From the NCBI GenBank assembly GCA_002863045.1, contig PKDH01000014.1:1-64000 (forward strand): 64,000 nt of DNA. The letters run 5' to 3'. Positions 38,683 through 48,469 of the stretch are shown here, piece after piece (the first letter of the stretch is position 1; each line of letters starts with the position of its first letter). The translations under genes were made by a program, and so were the position numbers. Source of the DNA: Legionella sp. GTDB lineage: Bacteria > Pseudomonadota > Gammaproteobacteria > Legionellales > Legionellaceae. The notes beneath the pieces are model-generated. The model did no database searches. It had not been told where the DNA came from and saw only the letters and a list, made by a program, of their open reading frames with translations.

Positions 38683-39171
38683 CTATGATTTTCTGGTTAA
38701 ATCAGCCAACATCGCCTTCAGGTGCTCATGAGCAACTTTGGATGAAGCCAGTTGAGTCGGTTTTGTATCTATTGTTGTGAGCTGTCGTCGTGCCACTTTT
38801 TCTTTGCAACAGGCAATAAATTCAGGCAGCGTTGGCGGGAACTTATTGTGCTCCCGACAATCGATTAAAGCCTGTTTCAGTGCTTGATTATCAAAACGCG
38901 TCAACGCATCAGACCATTCACATTTGGCAAATTTCAATGAATCAGCTGTTGGGTAACTGCTAATCCAAACATGCCCATAAATTGCTGCAAAACGGCTAAA
39001 GAGAGTATCCATGCGCTTGTCATAATCTTCCGGGTTTTCCGAACCGGATGACGTTGGTGCTTGCTTTCTGCTCTGGTTCATCGTCTTCAAAGTCGAATGA
39101 GACGCCTTTGCAGGCTTCTGAGTGAACGTCTGCGGCAGACTTTCGGCGATGATTTGGTTTATTTTTTGCAT
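38683..39171 (-). CDS. lvrB: LvrB-like protein; phage replication P-like motif
   Basis: 'EHNKFPPTLPEFIACCKE', synteny with lvrA and csrT. Confidence 0.75.
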   Translation of the reverse strand: MQKINQIIAESLPQTFTQKPAKASHSTLKTMNQSRKQAPTSSGSENPEDYDKRMDTLFSRFAAIYGHVWISSYPTADSLKFAKCEWSDALTRFDNQALKQALIDCREHNKFPPTLPEFIACCKEKVARRQLTTIDTKPTQLASSKVAHEHLKAMLADLTRKS

Positions 39172-39958
39172 GTTGATACTCCTGTGTTTGAACCATGTCT
39201 ATTTCTTCCAGCCAGCATTTCTGGGCTAACCAGTTTTCCGGGTATTTCCACTTAGGTACCCAAATGCCCACATCAATACAGCCCTGACGGTATTCTATTT
39301 GTGCTTGAAGGGCTGAGATCATTTGCTCAAATAACGCATCAGAGGGATTAAGCTTTTCAAAGGCAAGCAAAGCATTGCCTCGATTCGCCTTCTGTGGATA
39401 ACTTTCCCAAAATTTTTCAAATTTGCCGCATACATACACACACAAATTATTTGAGTTATGAGGTGTGTCGGGTTTTAGAGTTTCTCCTGTGTCGGGTTTT
39501 TGAGAAAAATCACCATATCCTGCTGATTTATATGATTTTTCAATGACCGGCTTTGTGTTGGGTTGCTGTGTCGGGTTTGTGTCGGGTTTATTTTGGACAG
39601 AATAATTTGAATCAGCTAAAAGACACTTCAAAACAAGGTTCTTATCAAAAGATTGAATCTCAACAAGCCCAGCACGCTCAAGAGCGTATATAATTCGCCG
39701 CAATTGCTGACGACTGGGACTACCTGATTGAACAAAACCTTGATGTGGCTCAACATACAAGGATTCTGCTAACGATTGATAGCTGATACGGCGCTTGATT
39801 CCAACAAGAAAGGTGTTTCTATCCATATAAGGACGAATCCCTAACAGGTAAGCTGACTGCTGAATATGCGGTAATCCCATCAACGCAGATAACTCCTGTG
39901 AATTGATAAATAAAAATCCATGGTTCACTCGTTTTTCCTTCGTAACCGTTAATTGCAA
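39020..39958 (-). CDS. lvrA: LvrA-like protein; replication O-like architecture
   Basis: N-terminal wHTH-like region, 'FEKFWESYPQKANRGNALLAFEKLNPSD...WVPKWKYPENWLAQKCWLEE'. Confidence 0.75.
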   Translation of the reverse strand: MQLTVTKEKRVNHGFLFINSQELSALMGLPHIQQSAYLLGIRPYMDRNTFLVGIKRRISYQSLAESLYVEPHQGFVQSGSPSRQQLRRIIYALERAGLVEIQSFDKNLVLKCLLADSNYSVQNKPDTNPTQQPNTKPVIEKSYKSAGYGDFSQKPDTGETLKPDTPHNSNNLCVYVCGKFEKFWESYPQKANRGNALLAFEKLNPSDALFEQMISALQAQIEYRQGCIDVGIWVPKWKYPENWLAQKCWLEEIDMVQTQEYQHAKNKPNHRRKSAADVHSEACKGVSFDFEDDEPEQKASTNVIRFGKPGRL

Positions 39959-40067
39959 TTACATTGGGTATCAGTTAGCATCAATCAATAACACGAATTG
40001 TGTAGCTGATAATTCATTGTAAATTTGCTATTTTTCTAGTCAATGGGGCTTTCAGGGTTGATATTAA

Positions 40068-40328
40068 ATGAACTCAAAGGAACTTAAAAAAAAGATTGGG
40101 AGTCGGATTTATCAAGCAAGAAAAGCGAATGGTTTAACCGTTAAAGTTTTGGCAGAAAGAACGGATTTTGGGGCTGCTAGGATTGGAAATTGGGAGCAGG
40201 GCACTCGGAGTCCAGGGCCAGAAGAAGCTATGATTTTGTCTAAAGAATTACAAGTTGCTGCATCTTGGTTGCTTTGCCTTACAAACGATCCAAGAGGAGA
40301 GCGACTCAAGCAAGCAGTATTGAATTAA
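40068..40328 (+). CDS. XRE/Cro-family regulator (LvrR-like position)
   Basis: 'IGSRIYQARKANGLTVKVLAERTDFGAARIGNWEQGTRSPG' HTH; divergent from lvrA. Confidence 0.85.
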   Translation: MNSKELKKKIGSRIYQARKANGLTVKVLAERTDFGAARIGNWEQGTRSPGPEEAMILSKELQVAASWLLCLTNDPRGERLKQAVLN

Positions 40329-40397
40329 TAACAAATCATGAGCGCGCTCTTTTGCGTGTAATTTGATCAAAACTCATTACATAATGCTATTCAGCTT

Positions 40398-40426
40398 GAC
40401 TTTGGACTAAGGTCTATATTGATGAT
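40398..40426 (+). promoter_or_regulatory. Putative MerR-family operator/promoter
   Basis: Dyad GACTTTGGACTAAGGTC within a TTGACT-19 bp-GATGAT arrangement upstream of the MerR-containing operon. Confidence 0.45.
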
Positions 40427-40455
40427 GGGGATTTAATTAATAAGGATGCTAAAAC

Positions 40456-40830
40456 ATGGACACAAAAGATCTAAAAAGTATCGATAAGGCCTTGGGATTG
40501 ATGGGTGAATTTGGCAAATTAAGTCATGGTACGAGCCAAAAAATAAATGCCATGCGGCAAGAAGCTATTTTCACTGATGGTGAAATTCCTGCCAGAGTGA
40601 AAGCACTGTCCGCTACCCTTTGGGGCGTGTGTGCCCGCTGTGAGCCTTGCTTGAAATACTACATACTGAAGGCAAAAGAGTTAGGTGCGACGGAAGCCGA
40701 AGTAACGGAAATGTTATCAATCGCCTCTGCAATGGGCGGGTGCGTCGGCGAAATGTGGGCATTAAAAGCCTATCAGGCTTATAAAGAAGGCGGCACAACC
40801 GATGAAGGCTGCTGTGTTGTTGAGGAATAG
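40456..40830 (+). CDS. Carboxymuconolactone decarboxylase/AhpD-like protein
   Basis: 'GVCARCEPCLKYYILKAKELGATEAEVTEMLSIASAMGG' with CxxC; C-terminal 'EGCCVVEE'. Confidence 0.88.
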   Translation: MDTKDLKSIDKALGLMGEFGKLSHGTSQKINAMRQEAIFTDGEIPARVKALSATLWGVCARCEPCLKYYILKAKELGATEAEVTEMLSIASAMGGCVGEMWALKAYQAYKEGGTTDEGCCVVEE

Positions 40831-40833
40831 GCA

Positions 40834-41232
40834 ATGACAAGGTTAACCATTGGGCAAGTGGCCAAACAGGTGGGTGTAACGCAGGATGCCATTCGCCTTT
40901 ATGAGCATATGGGGTTAATTGAAGAACCTAAACGCGCACCAAATAGATATAGGCAATACAGAGAAGATGCTATCAGCCGATTACTTTTTATTAGACGAGC
41001 TAAAACGATGGGGTTTACCCTGAAGGAAATCGCTGAATTGTTAGCAATCCGTAGCACTTCTCATAAGACATGTCTTGCAGTTCGCCAGCAAGCAACAGCA
41101 AAGTTATCGGATGTAGAGACTAAGATAGCCGAATTACAAAGATTACAAAGGGCACTGAAGAAAGTTATTGATACCTGTGAGCAGCAAAAACCAGATGGCG
41201 CGTGCCCTTTGTTAGGGTTATTAGAAAATTAA
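40834..41232 (+). CDS. MerR-family metal-responsive regulator
   Basis: 'LTIGQVAKQVGVTQDAIRLYEHMGLIEEPKRAPNRYRQY' HTH; C-terminal Cys residues. Confidence 0.93.
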   Translation: MTRLTIGQVAKQVGVTQDAIRLYEHMGLIEEPKRAPNRYRQYREDAISRLLFIRRAKTMGFTLKEIAELLAIRSTSHKTCLAVRQQATAKLSDVETKIAELQRLQRALKKVIDTCEQQKPDGACPLLGLLEN

Positions 41233-41247
41233 TCTAAGAAGTGATGC

Positions 41248-41562
41248 ATGAAAAATAGCAAATGGATAAATGGATCGATGTTTGCGGCTACCATCGCCGC
41301 CGTAGTCGGAGCTTTATGTTGCATTGGGCCATTAATACTCATCACACTTGGTTTAGGTGGCGCATGGGTTGCCGCGCTGAGTCAGTTTCATGCAATTCAT
41401 CCCTATGCAGCTATCATAACAGCAAGTTTTTTAGGGTTTGCGTTTTGGCGACCACTTCAGACTTTATATTTGACCATCGGGTTGTCAAGAAAAAGGGACT
41501 TGCCGCATTCCAAAATCACTAATAATACAGCGGATCATCTTTTGGTGTTAGGCGACAATTAA
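41248..41562 (+). CDS. MerT-like metal transport membrane protein
   Basis: 'AAVVGALCCIGPLILITLGLGGAWVAAL' with paired Cys in TM1. Confidence 0.85.
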   Translation: MKNSKWINGSMFAATIAAVVGALCCIGPLILITLGLGGAWVAALSQFHAIHPYAAIITASFLGFAFWRPLQTLYLTIGLSRKRDLPHSKITNNTADHLLVLGDN

Positions 41563-41657
41563 CATTGCCGGTTAACACAAAATTGATATTTCATAAGTTC
41601 TTGACTATCTTATATGAGCAATTTAATACTTATTCAAAATAACAAAGGAGTGTAACA

Positions 41658-41972
41658 ATGCATCATAAAGAATGCGTGCAATCTTGTTTAGATTGCCTTA
41701 AAGCCTGTGAAGCCTGTGCTTATCAGTGCTGCCTAGGAAACGACAAACACCTTGAGTGCTTTAAGCTTTGTACAACTTGCGCTGATATTTGTAACTTATG
41801 CGCCAGGATATGCATGCGCGGCGATTTAGCATTTTGCAAAGAGATTTGCGAGCTTTGTGCCAAAATTTGCGATGCCTGCGCTGATGAGTGTGAAAAGCAT
41901 GATGAAGAACTATGTAAAGCTTGCGCCAAAGCCTGTCGAGAATGTGCAGCAGCCTGCCGAAAATGCTGTTAA
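41658..41972 (+). CDS. Cys-rich four-helix-bundle metal storage protein (Csp/DUF326 type)
   Basis: 26 Cys in 104 residues in CxxxCxxC spacing. Confidence 0.9.
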   Translation: MHHKECVQSCLDCLKACEACAYQCCLGNDKHLECFKLCTTCADICNLCARICMRGDLAFCKEICELCAKICDACADECEKHDEELCKACAKACRECAAACRKCC

Positions 41973-42048
41973 TGAAAAACTTCTGTGGTATAAGAAAAAA
42001 CTTATGCCACAAAAACCAATCAGCCGCATCCCGGTCTGTGATTGTTTA

Positions 42049-42552
42049 TTAAAAAACACTCATCAGTAATAACATCAAGGCCATTAAGGCCATGCCAATA
42101 TCTTCGGTTAAGGTCACGGTAGATAGTGGCACATCAAGTATAGAACCCATACAAGGACAATTAATATCTAATCCATTCCGTAAGGCTTTAATCACACCAA
42201 TACTACCAAAGGTTAAAACCACTATGGTCAGCACATAAGTCAAAACAGGTAGGATAAAGGAAAGATACAAAAGCCCGAGAGCCAACTCCAAAAATGGATA
42301 AATATAGGCATATATTCGAGTGCGCTTTGCTAAAATATCATACATTTCAAAGCCATCAGCAAATTTCACCGGATGAAAAATTTTAAGTACGCTAAAAATC
42401 ACTAAAAATACACCCATAAAATAATGCATCCATACAGATACATCGCCGGCAATGCGCCAGTTAATGGCAAAAGCTGACAAAATTGAAACCAGAATCAGCG
42501 AAATCAAAGGCCAGTATTGTCTAATTGATTTTTCTTTAGCTTTAGTATTCAT
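42049..42552 (-). CDS. MauE/DoxX-like membrane protein
   Basis: Four TM helices, 'NGLDINCPCMGSILDVPLSTVTLTEDIGMALMA'. Confidence 0.75.
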   Translation of the reverse strand: MNTKAKEKSIRQYWPLISLILVSILSAFAINWRIAGDVSVWMHYFMGVFLVIFSVLKIFHPVKFADGFEMYDILAKRTRIYAYIYPFLELALGLLYLSFILPVLTYVLTIVVLTFGSIGVIKALRNGLDINCPCMGSILDVPLSTVTLTEDIGMALMALMLLLMSVF

Positions 42553-42624
42553 AATGAATGGATTTTAAGTTACGGTTAATACAACTATAGCAAACCCTAA
42601 ATAATTTTCTAATCAAGCTATTTC

Positions 42625-45036
42625 TTGAAAGGATTCGGTTTCATGAAAAAAGGATGTTTATTCCTGTTGATTTTCGCTTTCTGCTCAAACAATGTGTGGG
42701 CAAAGCATCATACAGTTGATTTAACGGTGGCCTACGATACTGTCAATTTTACAGGCTATCCTGCCAGAGCCATAACCGTCAATCATCAGATACCAGCACC
42801 TACCCTTCGATTTAAAGAAGGGGATACGGTAACCATAAATGTTCACAATCATTTAGATAAAGAAGCGGCTATCCACTGGCATGGTATTATTTTGCCCTGG
42901 CAAATGGATGGTGTAATGAATATTACTCAAAAAGGAATCCCCCCGGGTGCTACCTTTCGCTATCACTACACCTTGCATCAATCTGGAACCTATTGGTATC
43001 ATTCTCATGCCGGCCTGCAAGAGCAGGAAGGATTATATGGTGCTTATATTATTGAGCCAAAATCACCACCTCCCTTTTCATATAACAAAGATTTTGAAGT
43101 GGTGCTATCGGATTGGAAAAACACTAAAGCCGATCACATTCAAGCAAATTTAAAAAAAACTGGCGAATATTACGGCGCAAGATTTCCGCTACAACCATCA
43201 CTATTACGTTTTATACAAAGCTACAGCAAAGCCTCAAAAAAAGAGCGTAAAAAACTGTGGATGGATTACAAAATGATGCAGTATATGCGCATGAGTATCT
43301 TTGATTTAAGTGATGTGGCTTACGATACCTTTTTAATGAATGGTCATCCAACCTCCCGCCCATGGACTCGCCAGGTTAAAATCGGTGATGTGGTCCGATT
43401 ACGTTTTATTGGAGCTCCTGCCAATACGTTCTTTCGTGTCAAAATACCAGGCAGCACCATGCAAATGGTGCATGTCCAAGGAAATGATGTTGTTCCTTAT
43501 CCAATTGAAGATTTTTTTATCGGTCCGGGAGAAACCAATGATGTGCTAGTGAAAATTGAACAAAACAAACCCTACATCATCTATGCAGAATCTTTTGATA
43601 AAGTAGGGAAAGCCTTAGGCGCTTTAATCACAAATCCTAACCAGCCCATTCCTTATGAACAGGTTAAACCTTTTCCTGACCCAAAACCTGTTACGCGTGG
43701 TAAAATGAAAAATGAAAAAGCACGCGGTTTAAAACCAATGAAAAACATGGGCATGCAAAGTAAACTGCATCATCAGCCACTAATAAACACCGTGGTAGCG
43801 TCTCATGTGCCATCTGAAAATAACAAACAGAAAAAAAATAAAAACAAAAAAGCGGTTACCGTAGGCACAAAATATCAGAATTTAAAAGCCGAATACGAAA
43901 CCAACGACCCTGCCAAACCTGTATATAAAACCATTGAGCTTAAACTGTTTGGGTTTATGGATCGTTTTATATGGTTTATCAACGGTGTTCCTGAATACAA
44001 TGCAAAACCCATCAAACTGTTGCCAGCAAAACGATATCGTTTAGTGTTTATCAATAACTCGATGATGCACCATCCAATGCACTTACACGGTCATTGGATG
44101 ATTCTTAGAAACGGCCATAAAAACCACGATCCCTTATTACATACCATCGATATCCCGCCGGGAAGTGAAGTTACCGCTGATTTAGATACAGATGCCAGTG
44201 GGCAGTGGTTTTTCCATTGCCATATGTTAAATCACATGGCCTCAGGGCTTGCCAGAACTTTTCAATATTCTTCAATTATTGAAATTGCTAAAGGAGTAGA
44301 AAAACCACAACATATTGTCAAACACACTCCATACTATAATCGCCCTATTGTGCGCATCGATGAAGTACGTCCTATTCCAATACCTATGGTCGAACATCCA
44401 GTCCATACGCCCAATAAGCCGTTTGCTGTTTCTTTTATAGAGCTTGGTGGCGATTTTTCTAAAAACCGGCAAACTTTAACCTATCATGGATTATACGGGC
44501 CTGATTTTAACAAATTACAGCTTTTTATAAACGATGCTGAAATGGAAAAGGGTACGATTTCCAATGCCGATATTGATGTTTTTTATTGGCGGCAAATCAG
44601 CCAGTTCTGGATGATAAAAGGAGGGGCTAATTATTTTTATCGGCCTTCACAAACACCCTACTGGCAACCAGGCATTGGATTTGAAGGTCTAATGTATTAT
44701 TTTATCGCAAATAATTCCCGCTTTTATTACCACAAAGGCAGTGTAAAAGCTGATATTGAATTGGGACGTAACACCCAACTCACCAATAATTTATTTCTAG
44801 GGACGCACTTGCGAGCCATTGCGGCGACCAAAACCGTAGCGATGGATGAAATAGGCAGCGGTCTTAATGAAACACAATATGTGGTGCGCCCAAACTATCG
44901 GTTAATGCCGGGAATTGCAGCCTTTATGGAATATGAATATACCCGATATCACGGTACTTTAAAAACAATAAGGCGCAATATGGGAGAGCCCGTGGTAGAA
45001 AACTCGCTCTTTTTTGGATTAAGTTTTATTATTTAA
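42625..45036 (+). CDS. CopA multicopper oxidase fused to CopB-like outer-membrane domain
   Basis: MCO ligand motifs 'IHWHGIILPWQMDGV', 'YWYHSHAG', 'HHPMHLHGHWM', 'FHCHMLNHMASGL'; C-terminal ~230 aa CopB-like barrel ending 'VENSLFFGLSFII'. Confidence 0.9.
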   Translation: MKGFGFMKKGCLFLLIFAFCSNNVWAKHHTVDLTVAYDTVNFTGYPARAITVNHQIPAPTLRFKEGDTVTINVHNHLDKEAAIHWHGIILPWQMDGVMNITQKGIPPGATFRYHYTLHQSGTYWYHSHAGLQEQEGLYGAYIIEPKSPPPFSYNKDFEVVLSDWKNTKADHIQANLKKTGEYYGARFPLQPSLLRFIQSYSKASKKERKKLWMDYKMMQYMRMSIFDLSDVAYDTFLMNGHPTSRPWTRQVKIGDVVRLRFIGAPANTFFRVKIPGSTMQMVHVQGNDVVPYPIEDFFIGPGETNDVLVKIEQNKPYIIYAESFDKVGKALGALITNPNQPIPYEQVKPFPDPKPVTRGKMKNEKARGLKPMKNMGMQSKLHHQPLINTVVASHVPSENNKQKKNKNKKAVTVGTKYQNLKAEYETNDPAKPVYKTIELKLFGFMDRFIWFINGVPEYNAKPIKLLPAKRYRLVFINNSMMHHPMHLHGHWMILRNGHKNHDPLLHTIDIPPGSEVTADLDTDASGQWFFHCHMLNHMASGLARTFQYSSIIEIAKGVEKPQHIVKHTPYYNRPIVRIDEVRPIPIPMVEHPVHTPNKPFAVSFIELGGDFSKNRQTLTYHGLYGPDFNKLQLFINDAEMEKGTISNADIDVFYWRQISQFWMIKGGANYFYRPSQTPYWQPGIGFEGLMYYFIANNSRFYYHKGSVKADIELGRNTQLTNNLFLGTHLRAIAATKTVAMDEIGSGLNETQYVVRPNYRLMPGIAAFMEYEYTRYHGTLKTIRRNMGEPVVENSLFFGLSFII

Positions 45037-45068
45037 AACCAAAACAAATCCTGCAAGGAATACAAAAG

Positions 45069-45587
45069 ATAGAAATTATACCCAATTGGCATCCCATTTT
45101 TGTGCACTTTACCGTCGCTCTTATCAGTATGGCAACTTTTTTCTATTGTACGGGTCTTATCTTTCATAATAAAAAATTCGGGCATGAAATGCTTATTGCC
45201 GCACGTTGGTGTTTATGGACAGGAGCCTTAGCAGTCATTGTAACGGTCATTGCGGGGTTTATTGCATATTATTCAGTAACGCACGACAGCCCATCTCATA
45301 ATGCTATGACCATCCACCGAAATTGGGCGCTTGGGACTTTGAATGTTGTTCTCATTTTGTCAATTTGGTCTATAAGAACTTATCTTAAAGATAAAAGTAT
45401 TTCACTATGGTTCATTCTTGGTATGCTGATTGCTTTTTCACTGGTCACTATAACCGCCTGGCATGGAGCAGAGCTTGTGTATCGGTATGGACTGGGTGTG
45501 ATGTCTTTACCTGAAGCTGATAAGCCAAGTCATGCCCATTCTCATAAAACGCGACAGAACAATGAATCAAGCGCTCATTCCCACTAA
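45069..45587 (+). CDS. DUF2231-type membrane protein, His-rich C-terminus; start codon uncertain
   Basis: 'PNWHPIFVHFTVALISMATFFY'; ORF track starts at GTG 45102 but the typical N-terminus continues upstream to an ATA at 45069. Confidence 0.75.
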   Translation: MEIIPNWHPIFVHFTVALISMATFFYCTGLIFHNKKFGHEMLIAARWCLWTGALAVIVTVIAGFIAYYSVTHDSPSHNAMTIHRNWALGTLNVVLILSIWSIRTYLKDKSISLWFILGMLIAFSLVTITAWHGAELVYRYGLGVMSLPEADKPSHAHSHKTRQNNESSAHSH

Positions 45588-45705
45588 AAGCAGGTGCCCA
45601 CATCCATGTTTGCTCTAAAAAAACTTAAATGTGAATTACAAATAAGGCGTGATAATATATTGAATATAATAACAATATTTATTTTACATCTTCAAGGATG
45701 GTTTA

Positions 45706-46977
45706 ATGGGCAGAGAGCAGACGCCATCTTTTTTTCTTTTACGTATTGTCTTTTTAGGGGCACTACTCTTTGCTGCAAACTGTGTTTTTTCTCAATCTTT
45801 AACGCTAAAACAAGCAGAAGTTCTTGCCCTTGCAGAATCCCCAGAAATCCAATCCTTTCGTGCTAAAAATGAGTCGCTTTATCAGGCTGCTATTGCTGCG
45901 GGCCAACTACCCGATCCTCATTTATTTGGTGGCACACTCAATGTACCCGTTGATACCTTTAATTTCAATCAAACACCCATGACCCAAATTCAAGTTGGTC
46001 TTGGTCAGGCTTTTCCAAAAGGCAAAAGTTTGCACTATGAAGCGCTTGAAAAAAAGCGCTTATCTGAAGCAGAGATATTTAAACTGCAAACCATGTGTTT
46101 GGATATCTTACAAAAAGTACGCTTAAGCTGGCTTCACTTATATTATTGGCAACAGTCTAAAAATATTATTCTCCAACAAAAGAAAATCTTTCAAGACTTA
46201 CTTGAGGTTGCAAAATCTATGCTGGCCAATAACAAAGCCCAGCAAAAAGATGTGATTCGCGCCCAACTTGAATTATCTGAACTTGAGAACCGTCTCATTC
46301 AAATTGAACTACAAATCCAAACAGCTCAATTTCAGCTGGCTCGCTGGATAGGCGAGGATAAATCTAATCAAGCACAAACTAAAAACAAGCCACACTGGTC
46401 TTCATTACCTTCAAAAATGAGGTTGCTTGAAGTGGTAAAACAACACCCAGAGTTACAAACGGATTCGGCAAATATTGCTGCGTTTAGTGCAAAGGTTAAA
46501 TTAGCCTTGCAACAATATAAACCAGGCTTTAATGCCAATGTAGCTTATGGATTTCGTCAAGGCCGGGAAATAGATGGTAGAAAGCGCTCTGATTTGTTAA
46601 CCGCAACCGTGAATATGGATTTACCTGTATTTAATCATAACCGGCAGGACCGAACCCTTAAAGCGAGTGAAGAAAACTTACTGGCATCTGAGAAAGACCG
46701 AACGAGTCATTTTAGAAATTTGCGTGAATCCTTAAATATTCAATATGCTATCTGGCAGCAACAACAAAAGAGCAGTCATTTATATCAATCTTCATTAATT
46801 CCACAAGCAAAACAATACGCTAATGCAACCATGACTGCCTATCAAAATTTTCAAACCGATTTTCCAACATTAGCCAGAGCTTATGTGCGTCAATTAAACA
46901 CTGAACTGGAAGGACTAAAAGTGAGCGTTGATCGGGATGTTTCTCGCATCAATCTTCTTTATTTACAGGGAAAATAA
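45706..46977 (+). CDS. CusC/CzcC-type outer-membrane efflux protein
   Basis: TolC-family heptads, signal peptide, upstream of CusB/CusA. Confidence 0.9.
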   Translation: MGREQTPSFFLLRIVFLGALLFAANCVFSQSLTLKQAEVLALAESPEIQSFRAKNESLYQAAIAAGQLPDPHLFGGTLNVPVDTFNFNQTPMTQIQVGLGQAFPKGKSLHYEALEKKRLSEAEIFKLQTMCLDILQKVRLSWLHLYYWQQSKNIILQQKKIFQDLLEVAKSMLANNKAQQKDVIRAQLELSELENRLIQIELQIQTAQFQLARWIGEDKSNQAQTKNKPHWSSLPSKMRLLEVVKQHPELQTDSANIAAFSAKVKLALQQYKPGFNANVAYGFRQGREIDGRKRSDLLTATVNMDLPVFNHNRQDRTLKASEENLLASEKDRTSHFRNLRESLNIQYAIWQQQQKSSHLYQSSLIPQAKQYANATMTAYQNFQTDFPTLARAYVRQLNTELEGLKVSVDRDVSRINLLYLQGK

Positions 46978-46978
46978 C

Positions 46979-48469
46979 ATGAAACGAATAGTCATTGGGG
47001 TTTTAGTTTTAATACTTGTTTTTTTGGCGGGCATGTGGGTTTATTCCCTTTGGCAACCCCAAAGCACCATGGATTCAACCGGAAATAAGCGCAAAATACT
47101 CTACTGGGTGGCACCCATGGATTCAAACTATCGACGTGATAAACCCGGCAAATCACCCATGGGCATGGATTTGGTTCCAGTGTATGAAGACCAAGGTGGG
47201 CAAGAAAAAGACCTAGTCAATATATCGCCAGTTGTTGTGAATAATCTTGGCGTAAAAACTGCGAAAGTTACTCCTAAAAACCTCGCTCTTATTGTTAATA
47301 CTGTGGGGTATGTGACAGTCGATGAAAACAATATCGAACATATTCATACCTATACCGATGGCTGGATTAAAGAACAATTCGTTAAAACAACCGGAGAGCC
47401 TGTCAAAAAAGGTCAACTGCTAATGACTCTCTATTCTCCAACGCTCAATAATGCCCAAGAAGAACTATTAATCGCTTTGAAAAGCAATAATAAAGCATTG
47501 ATTGAAGCCGGAAAGAAGAAATTATTAACCTTAGGCATGGCCAGCTCTCAAATTAATCAATTGATATCTACTCGTAAATTCACGGACAGAGTAAATATTT
47601 TCGCAAGCCAAGACGGCATTGTTTCTAAATTAAACGTCCGTGAGGGTCAGTACGTAAAACCCGATACTGAATTACTAAGCATTGAGGATTTATCCCAAAT
47701 TTGGATTGTTGCTGAAGTTTTTGAATACCAGGCCGACTGGATTAAAAACCATCAAGCCGCCGTTGCAACATTGCCTTATCTGCCTGGAAAAACCTGGCAA
47801 GGCATGGTGGATTATGTTTATCCAAGACTTGATGCTAAAACGCATACTTTACGTGTTCGTTTGGTTATTCCAAACCCTGATTTAACCCTTAAACCCAATA
47901 TGTACGCAAATGTTAAAATCATCAGCAAAACCATTAGAGACGCTTTGGCAATACCTAAACTAGCCCTGATTCGAACCGGCGAAGGCGATAGAATAATCCT
48001 TGCTTTAGGCGAGGGCCGATTTAAAGCACAATCTGTTCAAGTAGGCATTGAGTCCGGGGAGTATTATCAGGTTCTTTCCGGTCTTAAAGCAGGTGACAAC
48101 GTAGTTACTTCCGCGCAGTTTTTAATCGACTCCGAATCTAATATGAAAGCGGCAATGAGTCGAATGGAAAGTGATACAACCACTAAATCTGATGACGCTA
48201 AGCCGATTAAAGCAGAACATATTGGCATGGGCACAATTAAGGCAGTTGACGAACAAAAACACCTTATCACCATTCACCATCAGCCCATACCCTCTCTAGG
48301 GATGGATGAAATGACGATGACCTTACCGGTGGCAAAAAGCATATCTTTATCCTCAGCAAAAGCAGGCGATAGCATTCATTTTATTATGATAAAACATAAA
48401 AAGGGCTACATCGTAACCAAAATCCACATCATGAATGATAAATCTCATGAAACGAAGGATAAAAAATGA
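46979..48469 (+). CDS. CusB-type RND adaptor with N-terminal heavy-metal-binding and C-terminal CusF-like domains
   Basis: 'YWVAPMDSNYRRDKPGKSPMGMDLVPVYED'; C-term 'GMGTIKAVDEQKHLITIHHQPIPSLGMDEMTMTLPV'. Start at MKRIVIG. Confidence 0.92.
   Translation: MKRIVIGVLVLILVFLAGMWVYSLWQPQSTMDSTGNKRKILYWVAPMDSNYRRDKPGKSPMGMDLVPVYEDQGGQEKDLVNISPVVVNNLGVKTAKVTPKNLALIVNTVGYVTVDENNIEHIHTYTDGWIKEQFVKTTGEPVKKGQLLMTLYSPTLNNAQEELLIALKSNNKALIEAGKKKLLTLGMASSQINQLISTRKFTDRVNIFASQDGIVSKLNVREGQYVKPDTELLSIEDLSQIWIVAEVFEYQADWIKNHQAAVATLPYLPGKTWQGMVDYVYPRLDAKTHTLRVRLVIPNPDLTLKPNMYANVKIISKTIRDALAIPKLALIRTGEGDRIILALGEGRFKAQSVQVGIESGEYYQVLSGLKAGDNVVTSAQFLIDSESNMKAAMSRMESDTTTKSDDAKPIKAEHIGMGTIKAVDEQKHLITIHHQPIPSLGMDEMTMTLPVAKSISLSSAKAGDSIHFIMIKHKKGYIVTKIHIMNDKSHETKDKK

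Noticed and set aside
41723-42012. Minus ORFs opposite the Cys-rich gene
   Set aside because: Composition artefacts antisense to the Cys-rich protein gene.
45594-45866. 90-aa plus ORF
   Set aside because: Overlaps the start of the CusC-type gene in another frame with no signature.
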